Assembly: GCA_030068145.1 (NCBI GenBank)
Contig: JAPJBO010000616.1
Span: 62,001-126,000, forward strand
Direction: 5' to 3'
DNA length: 64,000 nucleotides
From: Diplonema papillatum
Taxonomy: Eukaryota > Euglenozoa > Diplonemea > Diplonemida > Diplonemidae
In this document: in pieces, positions 45,901-53,176 of the stretch
How the letters are laid out: the number at the start of each line of letters is the position of its first letter
How positions within the stretch are numbered: the stretch's first letter is position 1
Made by a program: the position numbers and the translations under genes
Notes under the pieces: generated by a model
Databases searched by the model: none
What the model saw: the letters and a program-made list of their open reading frames with translations, nothing else
Told to the model about the DNA's origin: nothing

Positions 45901-47207
45901 TGTGTGGGGGGAGTCTTCGTGTTGCGCCCAACGTAAAGCACGTAAACGAAAACTGGAAACAAATCCCGCTGGGTGCTGAAGCGTGGACAGTATCCCTGTA
46001 CGCGAAGTGCGCCGTTCCTGGGGAGCGGCTGCTTTTGTCAGTCGGCGATCTTACCAGTCTCCACACCGGTATCGGATTGGGCGTGCGCGGCACCGAGAGA
46101 CTGGTGCTGCAAGTGTCCTCCGAGAAATACATCCCTCTGTATGCGACTAAGGTCGACCGCTTGTGGCACAGTTACGCTGTAACGTACAACGGAAGCCGGG
46201 TGGAGGTGTTTGTTGACGAGGTTTCGATTTTTCAAGGTGATTGGGAGCTTGACCTGCAGTCCAATCGTTTCGCGATCGCGGCAGGAGCGGCAGCGGGGGA
46301 ATGGTTGTTCGACGAGTTGATGGTGGGACATGGTATTGCGCCCGTGCAGCGTACCTCGTGCGACACACGAGAGGTTTTCACAAGGTACTCCTTTGACGGC
46401 AATTTCGCAGACACGGCACCCGCGAATAACAGCAACCCGCCCAGCAACCTTCAGTTCGTGAATGACTCTGCTGTGTGTAGCGGCAAGAGCCTTCAACTTG
46501 CCGACAACGCGTTCTACGCTCTCGACAACACGGAAAAGGAGCCAGGACCGATCCACTGGTCACTGGCGAACTATGCAGCGTGTCTGAAAGGCGAAGCTTC
46601 GTCCGACGCATGCGATGAACAGCCCCTCGACGATGTGCTGCGGGAGGTGACATTCTGTGGTTGTTCTGAGGAATGTGCGGTCTTTCCGAAAGATCTTCCT
46701 CAAAACTCCGAGCCGTGGACTGTGTCTTTGTTCGCGCTTTGCAACGTGGAAGGGAATCGGGCGTTCGTCCAACTTGGAGACACGACGCAAGAGTTTCGAG
46801 GGTTTTCATTTGGCGTCGGGGCGGGCTTGCAAGCGTGGATATCCTTCGGGGCTTCTTCACGGGACATCGCGGGGTTCACGGCGGAGCGTGACAGATGGTA
46901 CCACTACGTTGCGGTCTACGACAGCAACGCGGTGACGATTTTTGTGGATGGAGTAGCTGTGCACAAGGAACCCGTGGTGTTGAACCTGCAGCGATGCTCA
47001 GAGATGGGAAACCTGGTCATCGGCTCGCAGCTCGGGCGCCTGCAGCAAGACACCCGCAGAGGCGAGTGGCTGTTCGACGAATTCGAGCTCGGCCGCGGCG
47101 TTGTGGCGTTCGATAGACTGCAGCGGTTCTGCATCGCCACGCCAAGCCCACCAACGCCGAGCCCACCAACGCAAGTCCCACCAACGCCAACCCCACCAAC
47201 GGACTGA
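39969..47207 (+). CDS. Giant secreted multi-LamG/ConA-like domain protein
   Basis: 2,412 residues without introns. ATG at 39969 is preferred over the in-frame upstream codons because MYRAEAFMLLFLVGQLVNSQ is a clear signal peptide. Eleven tandem lectin-like (LamG/pentraxin-fold) domains of ~190-220 residues follow, starting near residues 34, 257, 486, 690, 895, 1098, 1346, 1541, 1747, 1947 and 2136. Each has the FTVSxWxx strand (e.g. DFTVSIWLREI, EPWTVSLFALC) and the WYHYVAVYDSNAVTIFVDGV-type signature. Domains 1-6 and 7-11 form two subfamilies. The last ~20 residues are a PTPSPPT repeat; there is no TM or GPI-like tail. Likely role: cell-surface or extracellular glycan or protein binding. It starts 130 bp after a LINE fragment; three GTCCATACAAGGG repeats lie in between. 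An uninterrupted 7.2 kb frame implies selection. Confidence 0.93.
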   Translation: MYRAEAFMLLFLVGQLVNSQVEATAPEPAPATMIMWLRCRRNLLDTTPNDNNAAGVGVTYEPDQCGTASYAVSLDGTTGSYILPPGDRIWNSRGDFSFGFRHKSLGARPEVVLSVFASSDPAFLELELRPDGVISLTSDGAIIPSAPSSFTHGQWNHFLVTRKPDGNAATTFTIYVNGSQVLSSTRQHFTPFPFPDTVDANAFVIGQRQTALGVYDSDFSSRSLISDFRVFDACLLAEHADREGRAPGTCAQALQDRPFVHYRLQHDIDGNFDDSANDGENSPYAGVNNGVTSQTGSDGCWDAYFAYSGSVTSYSNLSAGPALTGLQDFTVSIWLREIEHSARSVAVISVSSDLTHAHVSVHNELLLMIKSNYGVDVWLNHVIIWDEQSGMGLLHAGLNFVAIQREGMMLRLFVDGALKLETMLLTAYPIGNGVTNGFYLANDQDTVGGGFQSSQAFRGYMNDLQIWGRALTAEEIAGMYDRKCKHLLHWWPMNGYETRDRGTDPVALTMHGISAADGNCIGSNKAAEFAGTKTSYIAIDGFAGFKEKVTDFTVTAVFKLNAVPLTSVTIINIGSIFISASPRGSLTFESYGCELVESASIGAGTWYHVAATQNDGFRRLFLGGILLEGSLCSTRPYAVMSEAFIIGNHALLLESRAFNGTIFDVRFYNYALTPLEATRGRVPSCVQKLNRILHYGLTSSTDKDFDRSGNLRLGTPSDLIPSKMRCKRSLTWERTTSNFDASTSGPFMTGANDFTVSITLLQAAGGSCFLAVKWTRYDDELSCCVTATDKTISCRHPTYPGVAYETKSTVAVLTETHFSLVRDGLELKFYLDGVLDITHRLYTQLPFGPIAGSDSVSLGQVVDRNWLGSMADFKMWNRALSAKEVAEDSTICQELVGWWRMEGADMTDSSRAQQDGSVVGNVLPGTDSCGRASKSMDFGGTADDYARLANPEFTGLQDFTLSTWVNPRSLTGSPALLSMISRSGVTELLWQLHADGKMGLTLGGTEHVSEDVVIASGSDTWYHVAAARSWDTLTFHVAGALVLTTACGVAPFPPISSVTFSGLSASYSFDGRLRDFRIYDYALTDVRGLQGLPSPPACPAFNHPVFRYRMDGLDGLDTMKDSSGNNNDGTLSAVTTREPILKCVPVPCAGESLHFPGNSAATGFAAFPAGPLLSGINDFTVSFWVRASDTSVTGVAVNLFADYLDDKTCNDEIMFRRVTGDQLSVYINCEEFKGTAPEFPSSKNIMWTVTRRNQEVAVYRNGWFVRSYNHPRQVPIGKIRGNGSYVGQSVEGLTAGETPPSDADKAWEGVIADFQFWEGAMTETEVAETYEVAFCDCTAAHTETTSRFALNGKFTETGVLDEGLNTGSFPIYRDSVCRGSLHVAAGEQHTLYSTANPSKAFTMALYAKMLTPSQGGFRLLLHVGGTEAQKGFGFGVKNDRLVIRDGPDTFRVLDVLEVADWRHYVVVYDGEVAVIYIDELAVHDEAVDLTLSGDEGRGKLSIGGVSGDASGTESAWAVDEVVLFDGVVTVAEARSECDRRAVFSRYSADVESNVLLDSGPAQNEGREASSYRYDSVCSLSIEVSDEEKHCMRPAREVPQFAEPWTVSAYAKMVHPGDRAFVHIGGDEDQARSFGLGVSQGSMVWSTVSGTWNVVHPVNVTGTWHHYAATYDSNMVRFYFDEEEVGAASHTFDLSKGSHLASMCVGCTHCGDASEMKYGTWLIDEAVFAHGVIPMAEMRARCALPPGPFGRYHLDGNLVDTSPAGNDLSGGFTPGADSVCGGSLQLVPPQDESAPSVYWLSAARFPSREEAWTLSLYAKRVQAGTRLLAILTSSWILAAVGLRDGSELIVNIDGVMILTGYNLTDDDWHHYTVTWNRSTVRAYVDELMIAETGHTPRPPAADREPTISLGGDGNGGGDAAWAQGEWLIDEVVFSQGVLSHAALRCPPFFSKLALNGDWSDAGPANNEFPGTYGKDDDTVCGGSLRVAPNVKHVNENWKQIPLGAEAWTVSLYAKCAVPGERLLLSVGDLTSLHTGIGLGVRGTERLVLQVSSEKYIPLYATKVDRLWHSYAVTYNGSRVEVFVDEVSIFQGDWELDLQSNRFAIAAGAAAGEWLFDELMVGHGIAPVQRTSCDTREVFTRYSFDGNFADTAPANNSNPPSNLQFVNDSAVCSGKSLQLADNAFYALDNTEKEPGPIHWSLANYAACLKGEASSDACDEQPLDDVLREVTFCGCSEECAVFPKDLPQNSEPWTVSLFALCNVEGNRAFVQLGDTTQEFRGFSFGVGAGLQAWISFGASSRDIAGFTAERDRWYHYVAVYDSNAVTIFVDGVAVHKEPVVLNLQRCSEMGNLVIGSQLGRLQQDTRRGEWLFDEFELGRGVVAFDRLQRFCIATPSPPTPSPPTQVPPTPTPPTD

Positions 47208-47857
47208 CTTTTGCGAATCTTTCAGGATTAGCATGTCGCCTCAGGGACTTTGTCAAGGATTCTTCGCGTTTGTAAGGGGCGTGAGCGTGAGGTGTGGGGT
47301 ACTGTGTCGTGTGCAATCTGAAGGCTGGAAGTTATGCGTACTACAACTTACGAGTTCCGTGGAACGCATCAAGTCATGAAAAGGATGGATTGAAGACGGC
47401 TCTGGCATGTATCATTTCAAACGCATTCAACATTCTGCCAATCCACCGAGTTCTGCTATCCGCCGTGCAGGCTAAAAAGACGTCGGCAGCGTGGTTTGGT
47501 GGTTGATCCGCATTTCTAGCCTGAAAATGACCCCAGGTTTGCCCAGCGCAGAAGAGGCGAGACAGCAGCGAGGAACACCGCGGTTTTGATTGCTGGGGCG
47601 AATGACTGGGAACGCTACATCACCACTAACCCATTCACTGTATTCCGCTCCGGGTGACCCTGGGCGCACCAGCTGAGCCTTTGAGACTCTTGTCTCTACG
47701 GCCACGTACCTCTGTGATGTTCTTCGCTATCACGGCAGAAGTAAAAATCACAAAAGTATGACAGGTGTGAACAGGTTGTGCGCCGGGTTTACTCCGGTGT
47801 TCCCCCCGTACAACGGGAGCTCTGCCATGGGCGTGACTTTGTCGGACCCCTGTGGTG
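47208..47857. other. No gene recognised
   Basis: Downstream region of the LamG gene. CTTTTGCGAATCTTTCAG follows the stop. No poly(A) signal could be assigned and no frame is convincing. Confidence 0.4.
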
Positions 47858-48403
47858 TTTTTTTTTTTTTTTTTTTTTTTGAAGTATAGAGCTCACTAGG
47901 ACAACAAACGGAGGCTGGGCCTTAGCCTTTTGAGAGGGAAACATCGGGAACATGAATGTACCTGGCCATCCTTTAGCTCCGTTAGGACGGTTTCCGGGGT
48001 GCCTTGTTGTCGGCTCCGGTTAGAAGTCCGGTTGGGGTGCTTCTTTCTGGCTCGTGCCGTGGCCCGAGAGGGGAAGTTCAGGGAGGGAATGCTGGAGCAG
48101 TTGCACGCTCTTTCGTTTTTCTTGGGGGTGGTTTCCTCCCCGTGTGTCGCCTCTTGCTGTGGTTTGCTTGGGGCTTCTCTGCTGTTTTCGTGCGGTTCTG
48201 CCCCAGCATTCTCGTTTTTCGCACGAGCGCTGCGGCGGAGTGGGGAAGAAGTGATGGACGTAAGAGAAGGAATGTGAAAACGGGAAAAAGGAGTAGATAA
48301 GAGGAAAAAGAAGGAATGTTTAAGTGATGATGGGATGATGAGACGTAGAGGAGGGTGTGAAGGGTAGAGCAACAGCGGAGACAAAAAAAAAAAAAAAAAA
48401 AAA
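47858..48403 (-). mobile_element. Candidate poly(A)-tailed retroposon, antisense
   Basis: A T22 run (47859-47880) on the plus strand would be the poly(A) tail of a minus-strand element. Its minus strand has an open frame ending at 47896 with about 110 basic residues (RRSARAKNENAGAEPHENSR, KPQQEATHGEETTPKKNERA), like the ORF in the retroposon at 9084-9692 in composition and position, though not obviously in sequence. The other end abuts an A22 run at 48381-48403. No target duplication is visible. Confidence 0.4.
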
Positions 48404-48639
48404 ACGCTAACCCAAACAACTTCCGCCGGTAGAGAAACCTCGCCTAAAGAAATCAACTGCCTTCGGGTAGGCTAGTCTGACACTAGTTGTCGTCGGGAAA
48501 AAAAAAAAAAAAAGGAGGTCTTCCTTTTCACACACTAACTGTTACAGCAAGTGAAAAGAAAATGAAGATTCTTTTATTATCGATTGGTCAACCTCTACAA
48601 CCGTTCAGGAACACCTTCGGAAAGAAGGTTTGTACTCAC

Positions 48640-51080
48640 GTACAAAAGGTTCCTTAGCATCAAACGTGTCAGTTCCTTCAGCGGACATCGCTTGTGTAAG
48701 TCTCTTCATCGAGCATCAAACGTGTAAGTCCCTTCAGCGGGCATCGTTCCGTGTGAGTCCCTTCAGCGGGCATTGTTTGTGTAAGTCTCTTCATCGAGCA
48801 TCAAAACGCGTCAGTCCCTTCAGCAGGCATCGTTCCGTGTAAGTCCCTCCAGCGGGCATCGCTTGTGTAAGTCTCTTCATCGAGCTTCAACTGTGTAGGT
48901 CTCTTCATCGAGCATCAAACGTGTCAGTCCCTTCAGTCCCTTCAGCGGGCATGTGTAAGTCCCTTCAGCGGGCATCGCTTGTGTAAGTCTCTTCATCGAG
49001 CTTCAACTGTGTAAGTCTCTTCATCGAGCATCCAACGTGTCAGTCCCTTCAGCGGGCATCGTTCCGTGTAAGTCCCTTCAGCGGGCATCGCTTGTGTAAG
49101 TCTCTTCATCGAGCATCAAACGTGTAAGTCCCTTCAGCGGGCATCGTTCCGTGTAAGTCCCTTCAGCGGGCATTGTTTGTGTAAGTCTCTTCATCGAGCA
49201 TCAAACGTGTCAGTCCCTTCAGCGGACATCGCTTGTGTAAGTCTCTTCATCGAGCATCAAACGTGTAAGTCCCTTCAGCGGGCATCGTTCCGTGTAAGTC
49301 CCTTCATCGGGCATTGTTTGTGTGTCTCTTCATCGAGCATCAAAACGCGTCAGTCCCTTCAGCAGGCATCGTTCCGTGTAAGTCCCTTCAGCGGGCATCG
49401 CTTGTGTAAGTCTCTTCATCGAGCTTCAACTGTGTAGGTCTCTTCATCGAGCATCAAACGTGTCAGTCCCTTCAGTCCCTTCAGCGGGCATGTGTAAGTC
49501 CCTTCAGCGGGCATCGCTTGTGTAAGTCTCTTCATCGAGCTTCAACTGTGTAAGTCTCTTCATCGAGCATCCAACGTGTCAGTCCCTTCAGCGGGCATCG
49601 TTCCGTGTAAGTCCCTTCAGCGGGCATCGCTTGTGTTAGTCTCTTCATCGAGCATCAAACGTGTAAGTCCCTTCAGCGGGCATCGTTCCGTGTAAGTCCC
49701 TTCAGCGGGCATTGTTTGTGTAAATCTCTTCATCGAGCATCAAACGTGTCAGTCCCTTCAGCGGACATCGCTTGTGTAAGTCTCTTCATCGAGCATCAAA
49801 CGTGTAAGTCCCTTCAGCGGGCATCGTTCCGTGTAAGTCCCTTCAGCGGGCATCGCTTGTGTAAGTCTCTTCATCGAGCTTCAACTGTGTAGGTCTCTTC
49901 ATCGAGCATCAAACGTGTCAGTCCCTTCAGTCCCTTCAGCGGGCATGTGTAAGTCCCTTCAGCGGGCATCGCTTGTGTAAGTCTCTTCATCGAGCTTCAA
50001 CTGTGTAAGTCTCTTCATCGAGCATCAAACGTGTGAGTCCCTTCAGCAAGTCCCTTCAGCGGGCATCGCTTGTGTAAGTCTCTTCATCGAGCATCAAACG
50101 TGTAAGTCCCTTCAGCGGGCATCGCTGTGTAAGTCTCTTCATCAAGCTTCAACTGTGTGCGTCTCTTCATCGAGCATCGTCTGTGTAAGTCCCTTCAGCG
50201 GGCATTGCTGTGTAAGTCTCTTCATCGAGCATCAAACATGTAAGTACATCGACTGTGTGAGTCTCTTCATCGAGCAGCACGTGCAAGTCCCTTCAGCGGG
50301 CATCACGTGTTCAGCGGGCAACGACTGTGTACGTCTCTTCATTGATGATGTGCAAGTCTCTCCATCGAGTATCGCCTGCGTAAGTCTCTTCATCAAGCAT
50401 CAGCTGTCTAAGTATCTTCATCGGACAACGACGGTATACGTCTTCATCGATCGTTAATGGTGTAAGTCTCTTCATCGAGCATCAAACGTGCATTGAGCAG
50501 GAATGACTCTTCATTGAGCATCAAACGTGCAAGGTCCTTGAACGGCAAAGGTGTAAATCTCTTCAGTGAGCATCAACTGACTAAGTCCCTTCAGAGGACA
50601 TCAATTGTTGACGTCTCGATCGTGCAACCAAACAACCAAGTCGAGTCGGGACACTACCCGTGTAAGCATCTTCTTCAAGTCTCTTCAGCGGACACCGACT
50701 TAGTAAGTCTCAACATCGAGCATCATCCCTCCAGTGGTTGGTCCCGTCAGTCAACTGTAAAGGCCTAACCGGGCAACAAGTCAGTAGACCCCTCAAAGCG
50801 CGTTACCTAGCAGACCGCTACATCGAGCATCAACGGTGTCCTCGTCGAGCATCAACTACGCAAGCCTCTTCATCGAGCATCAATCGCGTAAGTCACATCA
50901 GCGGGCATCGCCTGTGTAAGACTCTTCATTGAGCATCGACTACAACTCTTTGCATCAAGCATCGAATGGTAGGTCTCTTCACTGGAAGTCCCCTCTTCGA
51001 GCATCAACTATTGAAGGCATCAAATTGGTAAGTCCCTTCAGAGAACATCACCTGCATAGATCTTTTCAGCTTGCATTACC
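48640..51080 (+). repeat. 2.4-kb minisatellite of 28-bp units
   Basis: Two alternating unit types, GTGTAAGTCTCTTCATCGAG plus CATCAAAC and GTGTAAGTCCCTTCAGCGGG plus CATCGCTT, with higher-order repeats (e.g. the block at 48640-48920 recurs around 49080-49470 and 49580-49900). From 48640 to about 50130 units are nearly uniform; from 50150 to 51080 they degenerate progressively in sequence and length. Not protein-coding: frames open only briefly. The embedded GTAAGT is a splice-donor-like string. Confidence 0.95.
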
Positions 51081-51470
51081 TGTGCAGAGGAGTCTCTCAG
51101 CAGAAGCCGTATCATCTCTTGCGGGGGTCCTTGTATGAAAAGCAGAAGCCTATGACCCACAGTCTCATCGGCGTAGATGATGTTTGGAGTGCAGAGAACA
51201 CGACTATTTCGACGACTTCCATTTGATAGGGAGCAGACATCCCACGCATATCTTCCATGAAGAGGTACTCTGGGCAAGAAGAACGGAACAGGACGAGCCT
51301 TGTCCTATCTTGGACCGACATACACGAAGATGAACGTCGAAAGCTACGCGAACGACTTAATGTGCTTTGACGTGGTGGAAGGAGGCCCTGTCCGGTCTCC
51401 TTCACAGACTGGATTCCTTAGATGCGTCGCGCCGCGACGATACCGAACTTCGATAAACCCCCTACACACG
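51081..51470. other. No gene recognised
   Basis: Unique-looking sequence after the decayed end of the minisatellite; overlapping short frames on both strands without recognisable features. Confidence 0.4.
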
Positions 51471-51474
51471 TATA

Positions 51475-51720
51475 TTATTTACTTATTTATTGGGAAAAAT
51501 AAATTCCCTCTGGTGGAAATGGCTTGCGGAGCGTGACGATAAATTTCGTTTATTTTTGGCAGGATTCCATTGTGTTTACGCAGGCCGGAAAAATAAACGA
51601 GTTTATTTATGGAATTTATTTCGTGTGCATTTATTTCGTGCCGCCAGCCATTTTCAGGTGAAAAAAATAAACGAAATTTATTTCGTATCGCGAAAAAAAT
51701 AAACGTTTCTTTTTGCGTGG
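51475..51720. repeat. AT-rich short palindromes (AATAAACGAAATTTATT)
   Basis: Repeated AAATAAACGA and its inverse TCGTTTATTT in both orientations. Directly to the right is the 160 bp segment shared with 37995-38158, so both copies of that segment are bordered by palindromic AT-rich arrays, though with different unit sequence. Confidence 0.75.
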
Positions 51721-51729
51721 GGGTTATAC

Positions 51730-51890
51730 AGAGAAATCTGTAGGGGAGACCCCTCGCAAAATTTTTTTTCTCCCTGTGGTGAGTGAAATCGCGTGTTTTG
51801 AGCTCGTTTTGAGCCGAATTCATTGGTGTCTCATCCTCGGTGCTCAAAGGCCTGTGAAGAAAACCCCTCCCGTGAACGCTCCAGCCCAGT
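51730..51890 (+). repeat. 160-bp dispersed repeat R6 (second copy of 37995-38158)
   Basis: GAGAAATCTGTAGGGGAGAC, TCTCCCTGTGG.GAGTGAAAT, GAGCTCGTTTTGAG, GTGCTCAAAG.CTGTGAAGAA and ACCCCTCC.GTGAACG are shared with 37995-38158 in the same orientation. Confidence 0.9.
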
Positions 51891-51894
51891 AAGT

Positions 51895-52160
51895 GTCAGA
51901 TGAAGTTCACCGCCAGCGAACTCACCCATGCTGAATTCCAGGTCCAAGTGCGTAGAAAACTTGTACCAATTCAGTGTGCTTGAGTCTCGTTGCAAGAACA
52001 TCTGTGGGTCTGCCTGAGCACACTGGATTCCAGCTGTCTGAGTTCATCTGCTGATCGCCTGCTGTGCATGTGCAAGCGGCCGAGCACTCGCGTTGCAAAC
52101 TAACACCACATCAACTCCCCGCGACTTATCAAAATTTCACGCCGTCCAAGCAACGATGTT
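51895..52160. other. No gene recognised
   Basis: Short unique spacer, no features seen. Confidence 0.4.
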
Positions 52161-52225
52161 TTGTTTCCACCCTCGGGAATTTAGTTTTCCCAATAAAATC
52201 ATTTATTCGGCAATAATTTCCGCCA

Positions 52226-52360
52226 ATTTTGCCTCGGTGTCGGTTTTAGTCCCTCGGGAGGCCCTCGGGGGGGTTTGCAACCCCTCGCCACTCGCTCCGC
52301 TCGTGGCTCGGGGTTGCAAACCCCCCCTCGGGCCTCCCTCGGGACTAAAACCGACACCTC
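52226..52360. repeat. Large perfect-stem hairpin (~50 bp arms)
   Basis: Left arm GTGTCGGTTTTAGTCCCTCG through GGGGGGGTTTGCAACCCC; right arm is its inverse with only the CTC/GAG positions mismatched. The loop is itself a hairpin, GCCACTCGCTCCGCTCGTGG. It is bracketed by AATAAACGGAAATTATCTTG and CAATAATTTCCG (also inverted), so the whole foldback spans about 52190-52395. Confidence 0.92.
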
Positions 52361-52379
52361 GACAAAATAAACGGAAATT

Positions 52380-52520
52380 ATCTTGCCGAATAAATGCTTA
52401 TTATGAATAAATGCTTATTATGAATAAATGCTTATTATTAGTAAATAATACACGGGAAAAAAAATAATAAACGAATCGATTTATGAAGCAAATAATAAAC
52501 GAACTGTAAATTCGGCCGGA
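52380..52520. repeat. GAATAAATGCTTATTAT repeats
   Basis: Three tandem copies of the near-palindrome GAATAAATGCTTATTAT followed by AATAATAAACGA units, related in style to the array at 51475. Confidence 0.8.
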
Positions 52521-52559
52521 TATTATTTGCTAGCCACCCGCAAGGACCCTTCAACACAC

Positions 52560-52946
52560 ATGGACACACTCAAGAAAGAAATGATGGCGCAGGCCAACGT
52601 GGAGGCCGAGATGGAGGAGGTGGTGGTTCTGGAGCAGGACGACAGCGACTACGTCAGCTCCGTGAACAGTGACGGGTCGGAGGCCGGGGACGTACTGTCA
52701 CTCGACGACACAGAGGTCGCTGCTGCTGCGATCCAAGACGAAGGTGCAGCGCCAGAGGAGCGCGAAGATGAGAACGAGATGGACGACGAGGGAAGCGAAG
52801 CTGCCGAGAAAGAAGAGTCTAATGAAGCCGACGATGCCGATGCAGAAGAGGAACCCGCTGTTCCCCCTGCCAAAAAGGCCCGGTTGGAGGCTGTGCGGAG
52901 CTCGTATCTTGGAACGCTCCAAAAATTAAATAAAATAAGTAAATAA
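52560..52946 (+). CDS. Hypothetical small acidic protein
   Basis: 128 residues from ATG at 52560 (an upstream in-frame TTG is not needed). About 40% Asp/Glu: EMEEVVVLEQDDSDYVSSVN, EEREDENEMDDEGSEAAEKE, then a nuclear-localisation-like PPAKKARLE and a short hydrophobic-basic tail. Such composition is usual for nuclear chaperone-like or adaptor proteins; the family is not recognised. The interval is bordered by a 19 bp direct repeat, AGTAAATAATACACGGGAA, at 52440-52458 and 52938-52956, the second overlapping the stop region, so the ORF may have been inserted or amplified as a unit. GC content is far higher than in the AT-rich flanks. Confidence 0.55.
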   Translation: MDTLKKEMMAQANVEAEMEEVVVLEQDDSDYVSSVNSDGSEAGDVLSLDDTEVAAAAIQDEGAAPEEREDENEMDDEGSEAAEKEESNEADDADAEEEPAVPPAKKARLEAVRSSYLGTLQKLNKISK

Positions 52947-53023
52947 TACACGGGAAGTATACGAAAATCTGTACAATAAAAATACAATAAATACAATAAA
53001 CGATTCGTATCACAACCGTGGTT

Positions 53024-53115
53024 AACAATGCATTGTTGGTACTAAAAATTAGTAGTTGGCAGCTACATGAAACTTACCAAAGCAGGTGAGTTCCGCTAGT
53101 GCGCACAAACAAAAG
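53024..53115 (+). repeat. 90-bp box repeat R3 upstream of pseudocyclase gene
   Basis: AACAATGCATTGTTGGTAC, TAAAAATTAGTAGTTGGCAG, then ACATGAAACTTACCAAAGCA and GCTAGTGCGCACAAACAAAA. Ends about 60 bp before the ATG at 53177. Related diverged sequences follow the exon copies at 8990-9055 and 10245-10307. It could be a promoter or 5'UTR cassette, a small RNA gene or simply a repeat. Confidence 0.85.
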
Positions 53116-53176
53116 AAAGCGCCATACCATTTTTCTTATGAATTCTTCCAAACCATAACAGTCGGGGGGGTGTGTC

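Noticed and set aside
48640-51080. CRISPR-like array of 28-bp repeats
   Set aside because: Units are contiguous without unique spacers, alternate between two types and occur in a eukaryotic context; it is a minisatellite.
17100-53115. R3 boxes as spliced-leader RNA genes
   Set aside because: No match to known SL exon patterns, no consistent donor site plus Sm-site arrangement visible.
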